From Roseiarcus sp036488815 (GTDB lineage Bacteria; Pseudomonadota; Alphaproteobacteria; Rhizobiales; Beijerinckiaceae), in NCBI GenBank assembly GCA_036488815.1, contig DASXGX010000147.1:61480-125479 (forward strand): DNA of 64,000 bases, in the 5' to 3' direction. Below are positions 26,191 through 33,984 of the stretch, piece by piece. The translations under genes and the position numbers were made by a program. Numbering within the stretch: position 1 is the stretch's first letter; each line of letters begins with the position of its first letter. Below the pieces are notes generated by a model. The model did not search any database. It had not been told where the DNA came from and saw nothing but the letters and a program-made list of their open reading frames with translations.

Positions 26191-26204
26191 TTGACGATCG
26201 TCAA
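26191..26204. promoter_or_regulatory. 14-bp perfect palindrome in a divergent promoter region
   Basis: TTGACGATCGTCAA lies between the divergent nuclease and CbpA-type genes, about 69 bases upstream of the latter. It could be an operator. It also contains a -35-like TTGACG on each strand, although no well-spaced -10 follows. Confidence 0.35.
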
Positions 26205-26272
26205 TTCCCGTCGCGCCCGCTTGGCGCTATGGTCTAGAGCTGACATCCTCGATTGTCAGGAGTTGCGGGCGC

Positions 26273-27187
26273 ATGGCTGCCGCCGATCCCTACGACCTGC
26301 TTGGCGTGGCGCGCGACGCTTCGCAGAAGGACATCCAGAAGGCTTATCGCCGGCTCGCCAAACAATCCCATCCCGATCTCAACCCGGGAGACAAGACCGC
26401 GCTGGGCAAATTCCAGGAGCTGAACGCCGCCTACGACATTCTCAGCGACGAGACCAAGCGGGCGCAGTTCGATCGCGGCGAGATCGACGCATCGGGCGCA
26501 GAGCAGCCGCAACGGCGATACTATCGCGATTTTGCACAAGGGGATTCGGGTTCGCCACGCTACGAAACGTCGTCCGGCTTCTCCGACTTCGCCGACGCGG
26601 ACGACGTTTTGTCGGCCTACTTTTCGCGCGCCGGGCGGCATGGATTTCGACTGCGCGGCGAGGATCGGCGCTATCGTCTCGAAGTGGATTTTCTCGACGC
26701 CGTCAACGGAGCGTCCCGCCGCATCACCCTGCCGGACGGGTCTTCGCTCGACGTCGTCATTCCGCCAGGCGCGCGCGACGGCCAGACCCTGCGCCTCGCC
26801 GGGAAGGGCGAGCCGGGCCCAGAAGGCGGCGAACCGGGCGATGCTTTGATCGAGATCGCCGTCCGGTCGCACCCTTTCTTCAAGCGTGACGGTTACGACA
26901 TCAATTTGGATCTGCCGATCACCCTCGGCGAGGCGATGCTGGGCGGCGAAGTGACCGCCCTAACGCCCACGGGTTCGGTCATGGTCACGATCCCCAAGGG
27001 CTCGAACACCGGCAGGGTGCTTCGCCTGAAAGGCAAGGGCGTCCCGCGGCGCGACGGAACGCGAGGCGACGAACATCTGACCTTGCGCGTGACGCTGCCC
27101 GAGCCTCCCGATGCCGACCTGGAGGCCTTCGTGGCGAAATGGTCGGCGGAACACCCTTATGATCCGAGACGGCGGATGGGAACGTGA
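26273..27187 (+). CDS. cbpA: DnaJ-type co-chaperone CbpA
   Basis: A 304-residue type II J-protein. The J-domain occupies residues 5-70 with the HPD tripeptide at 33-35 (QSHPDLNPGD) that stimulates DnaK. A Gly/Ser-rich linker follows, then two beta-sandwich substrate-binding domains (RRITLPDGSSLDVVIPPGAR and VMVTIPKGSNTGRVLRLKGK). There is no zinc-finger CxxCxGxG region, which separates it from DnaJ proper. The gene for its modulator starts inside its stop codon, as in the cbpA-cbpM operon of enterobacteria. It starts at ATG 26273. Confidence 0.92.
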   Translation: MAAADPYDLLGVARDASQKDIQKAYRRLAKQSHPDLNPGDKTALGKFQELNAAYDILSDETKRAQFDRGEIDASGAEQPQRRYYRDFAQGDSGSPRYETSSGFSDFADADDVLSAYFSRAGRHGFRLRGEDRRYRLEVDFLDAVNGASRRITLPDGSSLDVVIPPGARDGQTLRLAGKGEPGPEGGEPGDALIEIAVRSHPFFKRDGYDINLDLPITLGEAMLGGEVTALTPTGSVMVTIPKGSNTGRVLRLKGKGVPRRDGTRGDEHLTLRVTLPEPPDADLEAFVAKWSAEHPYDPRRRMGT

Positions 27188-27471
27188 TGTTCGACGACCT
27201 TGAATTTTGCCGCCAGCTCGGCGTTCAGCAGACGGCGCTCTCCCTCTGGATCGAAGAGGGCTGGATTCGCCCCGAATCCTCCGCCGGCGTCTGGCGGTTC
27301 TCCGCCATCGATCTCGCGCGCGGCCGGCTCATTGTCGATCTGCGCGGAGCGATGGGCGTTAACGACGAGGGCGTCGCCGTGATCCTGCATCTCGTCGATC
27401 AACTGCATGGGCTTCGCAGCGCGCTGCACGGCATCGCCGCGTCGCAGGCGACCCCGAGCGGGCGCTCGTGA
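27187..27471 (+). CDS. cbpM: Chaperone modulator CbpM
   Basis: A 94-residue MerR-like protein of the CbpM family, which binds the J-domain of CbpA and blocks its co-chaperone activity. Visible are the N-terminal helix-turn-helix-like FCRQLGVQQTALSLWIEEGW and the IRPESSAGVWRFSAIDLARG wing, then a helix (VNDEGVAVILHLVDQLHGLR). The start is ATG 27187 overlapping the CbpA stop (TGATG); a GTG three bases earlier is equivalent. Translation coupling should keep CbpA and CbpM in proportion. Confidence 0.9.
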   Translation: MFDDLEFCRQLGVQQTALSLWIEEGWIRPESSAGVWRFSAIDLARGRLIVDLRGAMGVNDEGVAVILHLVDQLHGLRSALHGIAASQATPSGRS

Positions 27472-27513
27472 TGGAGGCGTTATCGGGGCTGGGCTCGACA
27501 GGGGCGCGATAAA

Positions 27514-27538
27514 GCGCCGCCCTTTCGTGAGGCGGCGC
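27514..27538. terminator. Hairpin between convergent cbpM and hdeD-like genes
   Basis: Perfect 8-bp arms, GCGCCGCC (27514-27521) and GGCGGCGC (27531-27538), enclose a 9-base loop in the 95-bp gap between convergent genes. Read on the minus strand it is followed by TTT, so it may serve the hdeD-like transcript best. Confidence 0.55.
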
Positions 27539-27566
27539 AGGTGAAACGCTCAAATGACGGCGCTTC

Positions 27567-28196
27567 TCAGAAAGCCGCGTGCGGAGCGTCTGCGCTCGGA
27601 CCCGCCTCGTGCCGGGCGCGCAGCCTGAACGCGAGGACGAGCAGAAGCACGCCGAAGACCAGCGCATAGCCGCCGAGCCACCACGTCAGCACCAGCGCGC
27701 CGATCAGCGGAGCGATGATCAGCAGCACGCCGTAGAGGATCGAGACCAATCCTCCGAGCACGAGCCACCACCGGCCGTGATCCAGTTGGAGACGGAACGC
27801 CGCGACCATCATCAGCGCGCCGGTGACAAGCGCCCACGCCGCGATCACGAGCACGAACGTCAAGATCGTCAGACCCGGCCAGACCACCGCAACGGCGGCG
27901 GCGATGAGGTCGACGACGCCTTCGAGGATGAGAAGGCCCCATCGCTCGTGTCTCTGCGCCGAGCGAACCGCCGCCGTAATCGCGAAGATGCCGTCCAACA
28001 GGGCGTAGGCAGCGAAGACGAACACCAGGGACAGCATGGTCGCGCCGGGCAAAACAAACGTGACGATGCCGAAGATGATCGCCAACGCCCCGCGCAGCGC
28101 GATCGCCCACCAGTTGCGCGCGAGCGCGTCGCTCATCTGCAGGTCTATCTCGGAACCGAGCGCGTGCGCGCCCCCTACCGTATGGCTCGAGCTCAT
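27567..28196 (-). CDS. HdeD family membrane protein
   Basis: A 209-residue inner-membrane protein with six predicted helices in three pairs, for example NWWAIALRGALAIIFGIVTF, LSLVFVFAAYALLDGIFAIT, LILEGVVDLIAAAVAVVWPG and TWWLGGYALVFGVLLLVLAF. The repeated WxxxLxxGxxxIxxG pattern is that of DUF308/HdeD proteins, which are linked to acid resistance in E. coli; the molecular function is not established. The start is ATG 28196, with GGGAG six bases upstream; longer in-frame starts at 28229 and 28277 would add a soluble tail without a ribosome site. Confidence 0.88.
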   Translation of the reverse strand: MSSSHTVGGAHALGSEIDLQMSDALARNWWAIALRGALAIIFGIVTFVLPGATMLSLVFVFAAYALLDGIFAITAAVRSAQRHERWGLLILEGVVDLIAAAVAVVWPGLTILTFVLVIAAWALVTGALMMVAAFRLQLDHGRWWLVLGGLVSILYGVLLIIAPLIGALVLTWWLGGYALVFGVLLLVLAFRLRARHEAGPSADAPHAAF

Positions 28197-28513
28197 GTCA
28201 GGCTCCCATTTCCATGACCGCCAGGACATTCCACCAGATCCACCCGATCTCTGGGTTTCCTTGATTGGCGTCACCATACCTCTTCCAGCCGCCCGATGAC
28301 AGCCGTGGGGGAAATGGGGCGTGCGTGAATAACGGAAGCGAGGTGGCCAACGTCGGTGTAGCCGAGGGCGCGATCCCTAGACGCAGCGGCATCCAGGAGG
28401 GGCACAGCCTGGATCATCTCGCGTGAAGGCGGGGCAGGGGGAGAGAGAAGCTGCTTCGAACAGCTAAGCTACGGCCTCGTGTCGCGCGGCTCGATCCGGT
28501 CGTAACGACGGCT
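28197..28513. other. 317-bp stretch without a gene
   Basis: Between the hdeD-like start and the TetR stop, both on the minus strand. It should hold the hdeD-like promoter. I see no supported reading frame, no clear hairpin with a T-run, and no repeat. Confidence 0.45.
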
Positions 28514-29158
28514 CTAGGCCGCGTGGCCGGCGCGCGGCCTAACGCCGAACGAATCGAAGATCGTCTCGCACATTCGCACCACGCCGGCGCTCGGGCCTTC
28601 GGCGCCGACGCTGCGGCGGCTGACGCGCGCGCCCTCCAACAGCAGGAACAGCGCGTCCGCCAGCAAATCCGGCTGGGTGGAGCCGGCGTCGCGGCAGAGA
28701 TCGGCCAAGCGATCGCGCTGGCGCTTCTTGAAGTCTACGATGACGTGAAGCGCGGGATGTCCGGCCTCGGTCAACTCCACCGCGGCGTTCGCCAGATCGC
28801 AGCCACGATCGTCCGCGGCGACATATTCGGCCGCTCGGCGCACCCAGTCGCGCAGTTGGGCAAGCGGATCGTCGGGATTTGCCGCCTCGATCTCCGCCCA
28901 GATTGTGTCGGCGTTTTCCGCCGTCCGATTGAGACAGGCGATGATGAGATCGTCCTTCGAGCCAAAATGACGGTAGAGCGTCATCTTGTTGGTGCCGGCG
29001 GCTTCCGCGATCGCGTCGACGCCGACGCCGCGAAAGCCGTACCGATGAAACATGTCTTGCGCCGTCGTCACGATTCGCTCGCGTGGCCGGCCTTGCCGAG
29101 CTAAGAGTCCGGCGCAAAGGTTCGCTTCGGGCATCTCGGTTGTTTTTTCTTTCGCCAT
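28514..29158 (-). CDS. TetR/AcrR family repressor of the second RND pump
   Basis: A 214-residue TetR-family regulator. The N-terminal DNA-binding domain is clear: RERIVTTAQDMFHRYGFRGV, GVDAIAEAAGTNKMTLYRHF and GSKDDLI, about residues 25-75. It is followed by an all-helical ligand-binding domain. The start is taken as ATG 29158; an ATG at 29134 is also in frame and neither has a strong ribosome site. It is divergent from a small gene and an RND pump-adaptor pair, and two GTTAC-GTAAC dyads lie in the gap, so it very likely represses both itself and the pump and is released by pump substrates. Confidence 0.92.
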   Translation of the reverse strand: MAKEKTTEMPEANLCAGLLARQGRPRERIVTTAQDMFHRYGFRGVGVDAIAEAAGTNKMTLYRHFGSKDDLIIACLNRTAENADTIWAEIEAANPDDPLAQLRDWVRRAAEYVAADDRGCDLANAAVELTEAGHPALHVIVDFKKRQRDRLADLCRDAGSTQPDLLADALFLLLEGARVSRRSVGAEGPSAGVVRMCETIFDSFGVRPRAGHAA

Positions 29159-29174
29159 TGCTCTTGACCGGGAC

Positions 29175-29190
29175 GTTACCGGCCGGTAAC
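29175..29190. promoter_or_regulatory. TetR operator 1
   Basis: GTTACCGGCCGGTAAC is a perfect 16-bp palindrome, 17 bases upstream of the TetR start codon and in the divergent promoter region of the RND operon. Half-site GTTAC is shared with the second site at 29199-29214. Confidence 0.75.
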
Positions 29191-29198
29191 TAGGGGCT

Positions 29199-29214
29199 GT
29201 TACCAACTAGTAAC
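29199..29214. promoter_or_regulatory. TetR operator 2
   Basis: GTTACCAACTAGTAAC has the same GTTAC/GTAAC ends and 16-bp length as operator 1, with an imperfect centre. Its start is 24 bp from that of the first site, a little over two helical turns, which would allow two dimers on one face. Confidence 0.68.
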
Positions 29215-29304
29215 ATTCGGCCGCGGCGAAAGTCAATGTCGGGGCCGGCGCGACATCGGGCCGCAGCCAGGCCCATCGCGGGCAACGTTTGGGAAGATTC
29301 CGCC

Positions 29305-29604
29305 ATGACCCAAGGGCCAGAAAATTTCGGGCTCGATGAGCTCCTTGCCGATTCGCTCGTTCGGGCGACGATGCGCGCCGACGGCGTCGAGCCGGCGGCG
29401 CTCGAATCGCTGATGAAGACCGTGGCGCGCAGCATCAATTCGCGCCGCGTCGGCTTCGCTGTCGCCAAGTCCGCGCCGATCGCCAAAACGGCGAGCCTGC
29501 CGCCTGACGCGCTCGCGGTCCCGTTCGCGCGCGGCACGCTGCCCTTCGCCGGCGACTTCGCCCCGCCGCGGGGCTTGCGCGACTGCTGCGCACCGTGCTG
29601 GTGA
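29305..29604 (+). CDS. Small unknown protein leading the RND operon
   Basis: A 99-residue protein with no recognised domain. The first half is helical and acidic (LDELLADSLVRATMRADGVE, then PAALESLMKTVARSI), the second is proline/alanine-rich and ends in a CC-x-PC pattern (LRDCCAPCW). ATG 29305 has GGGAAG upstream at about 29291-29296. It stops 7 bases before the RND pump start, so it is the first gene of that operon and under the same TetR operators. A role as regulator, accessory subunit or leader peptide is possible; the sequence does not decide. Confidence 0.6.
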   Translation: MTQGPENFGLDELLADSLVRATMRADGVEPAALESLMKTVARSINSRRVGFAVAKSAPIAKTASLPPDALAVPFARGTLPFAGDFAPPRGLRDCCAPCW

Positions 29605-29611
29605 CCGCTTC

Positions 29612-32600
29612 ATGGTGAATTTCTTTATCCAGCGTCCGATCTTCGCGTCAGCGATCGCCATCCTCATGGTGCTCGCCGGCTCGATTTGCTATTTTATGCT
29701 GCCCGTTTCGCAGTTTCCCGACATCACGCCACCCCAAGTGGTCGTCACCGCCGATTATCCCGGCGCGAGCGCCGAGGTCGTCGCCGACACGGTGACGACG
29801 CCGCTCGAGGAGCAGATTAACGGCGTGCAGGGCATGACTTACATGTCGTCGGCGAGCTCGAACGACGGCTCCTCGACCATCACCGTGACTTTCGACGTCG
29901 GCTATAATCTCGATATCGCCGCCGTCGACGTGCAGAACCGCGTTGCGCAGGCCGCCTCCTCGCTGCCGGCGATCGTCAATCAGGGCGGCGTGACGATCAA
30001 GAAGCAGAACCCGAACTTCGTTCTGATCGTCAATCTCACCTCGCCCGACAAATCGGTCGATCCCGTCGCGCTCTCCAATTACGCCTATCTTCAGATCGTC
30101 GATCCGCTGAAGCGGCTGTCCGGCGTCGGCGACGTTCAGATCTTCGGCGAGCGCCGCTATTCGATGCGCGTCTGGCTCGATCCCGACAAGCTCGCCAATC
30201 TCGGCATTACGGCGGTCGACGTGCAGAACGCCATCGCCGAGCAGAACGTTCAAGTTGCGGCGGGCAAGATCGGCCAATCGCCGGCGCCCCCCGGCACGCC
30301 GTTCGAAATGCAGGTCAACGCCACGGGCCGCCTCGCCAATCCCGAGCAGTTCTCCGACATCGTGGTGCGCGCGGATCCCGCGAAGGGCGCGGTGGTGCGC
30401 CTGCGCGACGTCGCGCGGGTCGAACTCGGCGCGTTGCAATATTCGTCGAGCGCCTATTTCGGAAAGGATCCGACCGTCGTTCTCGCCATCTTCCAGACGC
30501 CGGGATCCAACGCGCTCGATCTCGAGCAACGCGTCAAGGACAAGATGCTGGAACTGTCGAAGCGGTTTCCACCCGGCATCAGCTACGCCATGCACTACGA
30601 CACGACGCGCTTCGTCTCGGCGGCGATGCGCGAGGTCGTCATCACCCTCCTCGAGGCGCTGGCGCTCGTCGTTCTTGTCGTGTTCGTCTTCCTGCAGAGC
30701 TGGCGCACGACCATCATTCCGACGATCGCTATTCCGGTGTCGCTGATCGCGACGCTCGCGGTGATGCAGGCGTTCGGCTTCTCGCTCAATATGCTGAGCC
30801 TGCTCGGGATGGTGTTGGCGATCGGCCTCGTGGTGGACGACGCGATCGTGGTGGTCGAAAACGTCGAACGTCAGCTCGAGGCCGGGCTGCCGCCTTTGGC
30901 GGCGGCCAAGAAGGCGATGAGCGAAGTCACCGGTCCGATCATCGCGACCACGGCGGTGCTGATGGCGGTCTTCGTGCCGGTCGCCTTCATACCCGGCGTG
31001 TCGGGGCGCCTCTACAACCAGTTCGCGTTGACGGTCGCGATCTCCGTCGGCATATCCGCGTTCAATTCGCTGACCCTCAGCCCCGCGCTGAGCGCAGCGT
31101 TCCTGCGCCACCGTCCGGCCGTCAACTTCGCGCCGTACCGCTGGTTCAACGCCGGCTTCGATCGCCTCTCGCACGGCTATTCCGGCATTGTGGCGGGGCT
31201 CATCCACCATCGTTGGGTTCTGCTCGGCCTCTTCTTCGCCGTGGTCGGCGCCACCTATGCGGTCTCCTTGCACATCCCCTCCACCTTCGTGCCTGTCGAA
31301 GACCAGGGCTATTTCTTCGTCGTCGTCCAGGGACCCGACGGCGCGTCGCTCGAGCGCACCGACGAGGTCGCCAAGAAGGTGCGCGACATTCTTCAGAGCA
31401 CCCCGGGCGTCCAGATCGCCGGCTTCATCAGCGGCCTCAATTTTCTCACCAACGCGGCACAGTCGAATTCGGCGGTGGAATTCGCTGTCCTCAAGCCGTG
31501 GGACGAGCGCGGACCCGATGAGAGCGCCTCGAAGCTCGTCGCCTCGGTGCGCACCAAGCTGCTCGGCATTCCCGAGGCCTTCGCGCTGAGCTTCGATCCG
31601 CCCTCCATTCAGGGCCTTGGCACCACCGGCGGCTTCGAGTTCGAGGTCGAGGATCTCGCCGGCCACGGCAGCGTTGCGCTCAACGCGGCGACCCAGGCGC
31701 TGATCGCCGCGGCGCGCAAGCAGCCGGAGCTCAATCCGCAGCAGATGTTCTCGTCGTTCTCGACCTCGACGCCGCAGTTCAACTACGACCTCGACCGCAC
31801 CAAGGCGAAGCTGCTGGGCTTGAGCCTGCCGGACGTGTTCAACACGCTGCAAATCTATCTCGGCTCGCTCTACGTCAACGACTTCAACCTGTTCGGCCGC
31901 ACGTTCCGCGTGACCTTGCAGGCCGACAAGGGGGCGCGCGCCGCGGCGTCCGATCTCTCGCGTCTCTATGTCAGGAACGCGAGCGGCGGCATGGTGCCGC
32001 TGGACACGCTCGGCAGCCTGAAGCCGATCGTCGGCCCCGAGACGGTTCCCCACTACAACAATTACGCTTCGGCGCTGGTCAATGGCGGACCCGCGCCGGG
32101 CTACAGCTCGGGGCAGGCGGTGGTGGCGATGGAGCGCGCGGCGGCCGAAGCGCTGCCGAAGGACTTCGGCTATGAATGGACGGGCGTCACCTTCCAGGAG
32201 TTGAAGGCGGGCTCGATAGCGACGATCGTGTTCACGCTGGCGATCGTGTTCGTCTTCGTCATCCTCGCGGCGCAATACGAGAGCTGGTCGATGCCGTTCA
32301 TGGTGCTTTCCTCGGCGCCGCTCGCCATCTTCGGCGCCCTCGCCGCGCTGTGGCTCAGGGGAATGCAGATCGACGTCTATTCGCAGATCGGATTCGTCAT
32401 GCTGATCGGGTTGGCGGCGAAGAACTCGATCCTGATCGTCGAATTCGCCAAGCGCCGCCGCGAAGAGGGGCTTGGCATCGTCGAGGCGGCGATGGAGGCG
32501 GGCCGGTTGCGCTTGCGGCCGATCCTGATGACGGCCTTCGCCTTCATCCTCGGCGTGCTTCCGCTGATGTTTGCGAGCGGCGCCGGCGCGGCTAGCCGCC

Positions 32601-32782
32601 AGTCGATCGGCACCACCGTGTTCGGCGGAATGCTCGCGGCGACGACGCTGACGCTGATTTTCGTTCCCGTCTTCTATGCGCTGATCGAGCGCCTGCGCGA
32701 GCGGCGCGGAGTGGAGGCCAAGCCGTCGTCGGATCGTCACTCCGAGATTGGCCTCGCCCCCGAGCCCGGCCCGGCGGAATAA
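29612..32782 (+). CDS. RND multidrug efflux pump, HAE1/AcrB type (second system)
   Basis: A 1056-residue hydrophobe/amphiphile efflux-1 transporter. It starts MVNFFIQRPIFASAIAILMV, the family N-terminus, with TM1. The porter domains follow, then TM2-TM6 including VFLQSWRTTIIPTIAIPVSL and AIGLVVDDAIVVVENVERQL, which holds the two proton-relay aspartates. TM7 starts the second half (HRWVLLGLFFAVVGATYAVS), and the C-terminal block contains MLIGLAAKNSILIVEFAKRR with the relay lysine. The predicted product sits in the inner membrane as a trimer and exports hydrophobic drugs, bile-like compounds or plant phenolics. The adaptor follows after 13 bases; no outer-membrane channel gene is present. Confidence 0.95.
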   Translation: MVNFFIQRPIFASAIAILMVLAGSICYFMLPVSQFPDITPPQVVVTADYPGASAEVVADTVTTPLEEQINGVQGMTYMSSASSNDGSSTITVTFDVGYNLDIAAVDVQNRVAQAASSLPAIVNQGGVTIKKQNPNFVLIVNLTSPDKSVDPVALSNYAYLQIVDPLKRLSGVGDVQIFGERRYSMRVWLDPDKLANLGITAVDVQNAIAEQNVQVAAGKIGQSPAPPGTPFEMQVNATGRLANPEQFSDIVVRADPAKGAVVRLRDVARVELGALQYSSSAYFGKDPTVVLAIFQTPGSNALDLEQRVKDKMLELSKRFPPGISYAMHYDTTRFVSAAMREVVITLLEALALVVLVVFVFLQSWRTTIIPTIAIPVSLIATLAVMQAFGFSLNMLSLLGMVLAIGLVVDDAIVVVENVERQLEAGLPPLAAAKKAMSEVTGPIIATTAVLMAVFVPVAFIPGVSGRLYNQFALTVAISVGISAFNSLTLSPALSAAFLRHRPAVNFAPYRWFNAGFDRLSHGYSGIVAGLIHHRWVLLGLFFAVVGATYAVSLHIPSTFVPVEDQGYFFVVVQGPDGASLERTDEVAKKVRDILQSTPGVQIAGFISGLNFLTNAAQSNSAVEFAVLKPWDERGPDESASKLVASVRTKLLGIPEAFALSFDPPSIQGLGTTGGFEFEVEDLAGHGSVALNAATQALIAAARKQPELNPQQMFSSFSTSTPQFNYDLDRTKAKLLGLSLPDVFNTLQIYLGSLYVNDFNLFGRTFRVTLQADKGARAAASDLSRLYVRNASGGMVPLDTLGSLKPIVGPETVPHYNNYASALVNGGPAPGYSSGQAVVAMERAAAEALPKDFGYEWTGVTFQELKAGSIATIVFTLAIVFVFVILAAQYESWSMPFMVLSSAPLAIFGALAALWLRGMQIDVYSQIGFVMLIGLAAKNSILIVEFAKRRREEGLGIVEAAMEAGRLRLRPILMTAFAFILGVLPLMFASGAGAASRQSIGTTVFGGMLAATTLTLIFVPVFYALIERLRERRGVEAKPSSDRHSEIGLAPEPGPAE

Positions 32783-32795
32783 CAAGGACCTTCCC

Positions 32796-33941
32796 ATGCG
32801 AGTTCGGAAAGTCATCCTCGGAACCGCCGCGGCGCTCGTCGCAGCGTCGGCCGGCGTGTATGTGGTCCGCCAGAATGGCGGCTCCGTCCCAGGCCGCGCG
32901 GCTGCGGCGCCGGCGGGCATGATGATGGCGATGCCGGTTCCGGTGACGCCCGTTGTCAAACGCGACCTGCCGATCTACCTCGAATATCCCGCAAGGATGG
33001 AGTCGATCCGCAGCATCTCGTTGCAGGCGCGCGTGCCCGGCTATCTCGCGGCGCAGGTCGCGCCTGACGGCGCCGACGTCAAGGAGGGCGATCTCCTCTA
33101 CAAGATCGACCCGCGCGACCTCCAGGCCGCGCTTGACCAAGTGAAGGCGCAGGAGGCTCGCGACGCCGCCTCGTTGGATTACGCCCGTTCCAATTTCGAC
33201 CGCGGCTCGGAGCTGGTGAAGAGCGGCTTCGTGGCCAAGGACGCCTACGATCAGCGCTCCAGCGCGCTGGGTCAGGCCGAGGCCGCCGTCGCCATGGACC
33301 AGGCGGCGATCCGCACCACCCAGCTCAACCTGGGCTATGCGGAAATCCGCGCCCCCTTCGTCGGCCGGCTTGGCCGCAACCAGGCGCCGATCGGCACGCT
33401 GGTGAGCGTCGCCGGCGCGCCGCTCAACACGCTCGTGCAGCTCGATCCGATTTACGTGACCTTCAATCCGAGCGAGACCGAACTCGCCGAGATCCAACAG
33501 GCGCGCGCGGCCGGCAAGGTCGAAGCGGAAGTCTTCACGCCCGGCAACGACAAGCCGCGCCAGCGCGGCGAGTTGACCTTCCTCGACAACAACGTCGATC
33601 GGTCGACCGGCACCATCACCGCCCGCGCCACCATCGCCAATCCCGATTCCTCCCTGCTGCCGGGGGAATACGTCCATGTCCGCCTTCGCGTGAAGGAGAC
33701 GCCCGACGCGTTGATGGTTCCGCAGATCGCCATCGGGTCGAGCCAACTCGGCAAATACGTCTATGTCGTCGGGGCCGACAACAAAGCGGCGATGCGCACG
33801 GTCACGCTCGGCCCGGCGGACGGCGATCTCGTCAATGTCGTCGGCGGCGTCGCCGAGGGTGACAAGATCATCACCGGCAATTTGCAGAAGATCGGCCCGG
33901 GCTCGCCAGTGCAGCCGCTACCCGCCAAGCCGCAGGGCTGA
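32796..33941 (+). CDS. RND efflux periplasmic adaptor subunit (second system)
   Basis: A 381-residue HlyD/AcrA-type membrane-fusion protein. An N-terminal signal or anchor is at residues 6-22 (VILGTAAALVAASAGVYVV), with a Met/Ala-rich spacer (AGMMMAMPVPVTPVVKRDLP). Lipoyl halves are SLQARVPGYLAAQVAPDGAD and YAEIRAPFVGRLGRNQAPIG, separated by a helical hairpin of about 75 residues. The beta-barrel and membrane-proximal domains include LDNNVDRSTGTITARATIAN. The start ATG 32796 lies behind AAGGA. Gene order pump-then-adaptor is the same as in the first RND system in this window. Confidence 0.93.
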   Translation: MRVRKVILGTAAALVAASAGVYVVRQNGGSVPGRAAAAPAGMMMAMPVPVTPVVKRDLPIYLEYPARMESIRSISLQARVPGYLAAQVAPDGADVKEGDLLYKIDPRDLQAALDQVKAQEARDAASLDYARSNFDRGSELVKSGFVAKDAYDQRSSALGQAEAAVAMDQAAIRTTQLNLGYAEIRAPFVGRLGRNQAPIGTLVSVAGAPLNTLVQLDPIYVTFNPSETELAEIQQARAAGKVEAEVFTPGNDKPRQRGELTFLDNNVDRSTGTITARATIANPDSSLLPGEYVHVRLRVKETPDALMVPQIAIGSSQLGKYVYVVGADNKAAMRTVTLGPADGDLVNVVGGVAEGDKIITGNLQKIGPGSPVQPLPAKPQG

Positions 33942-33951
33942 ACGAGTGAAC

Positions 33952-33976
33952 CCCTTCTCCCGCAAGGGGAGAAGGG
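33952..33976. terminator. Bidirectional terminator hairpin
   Basis: CCCTTCTCCC (33952-33961) and GGGAGAAGGG (33967-33976) form a perfect 10-bp stem with a 5-base loop in the 43-bp gap between the convergent adaptor and aldo/keto reductase genes. Flanking bases are not T-rich, but position and symmetry fit a shared terminator. Confidence 0.65.
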
Positions 33977-33984
33977 AATAAGGC

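Noticed and set aside
29648..32959. Minus-strand open frame of 1103 codons opposite the second RND pump
   Set aside because: Composition is His/Arg/Glu/Asp-rich low complexity, antisense to a clear AcrB-type gene; no ribosome site or domain.
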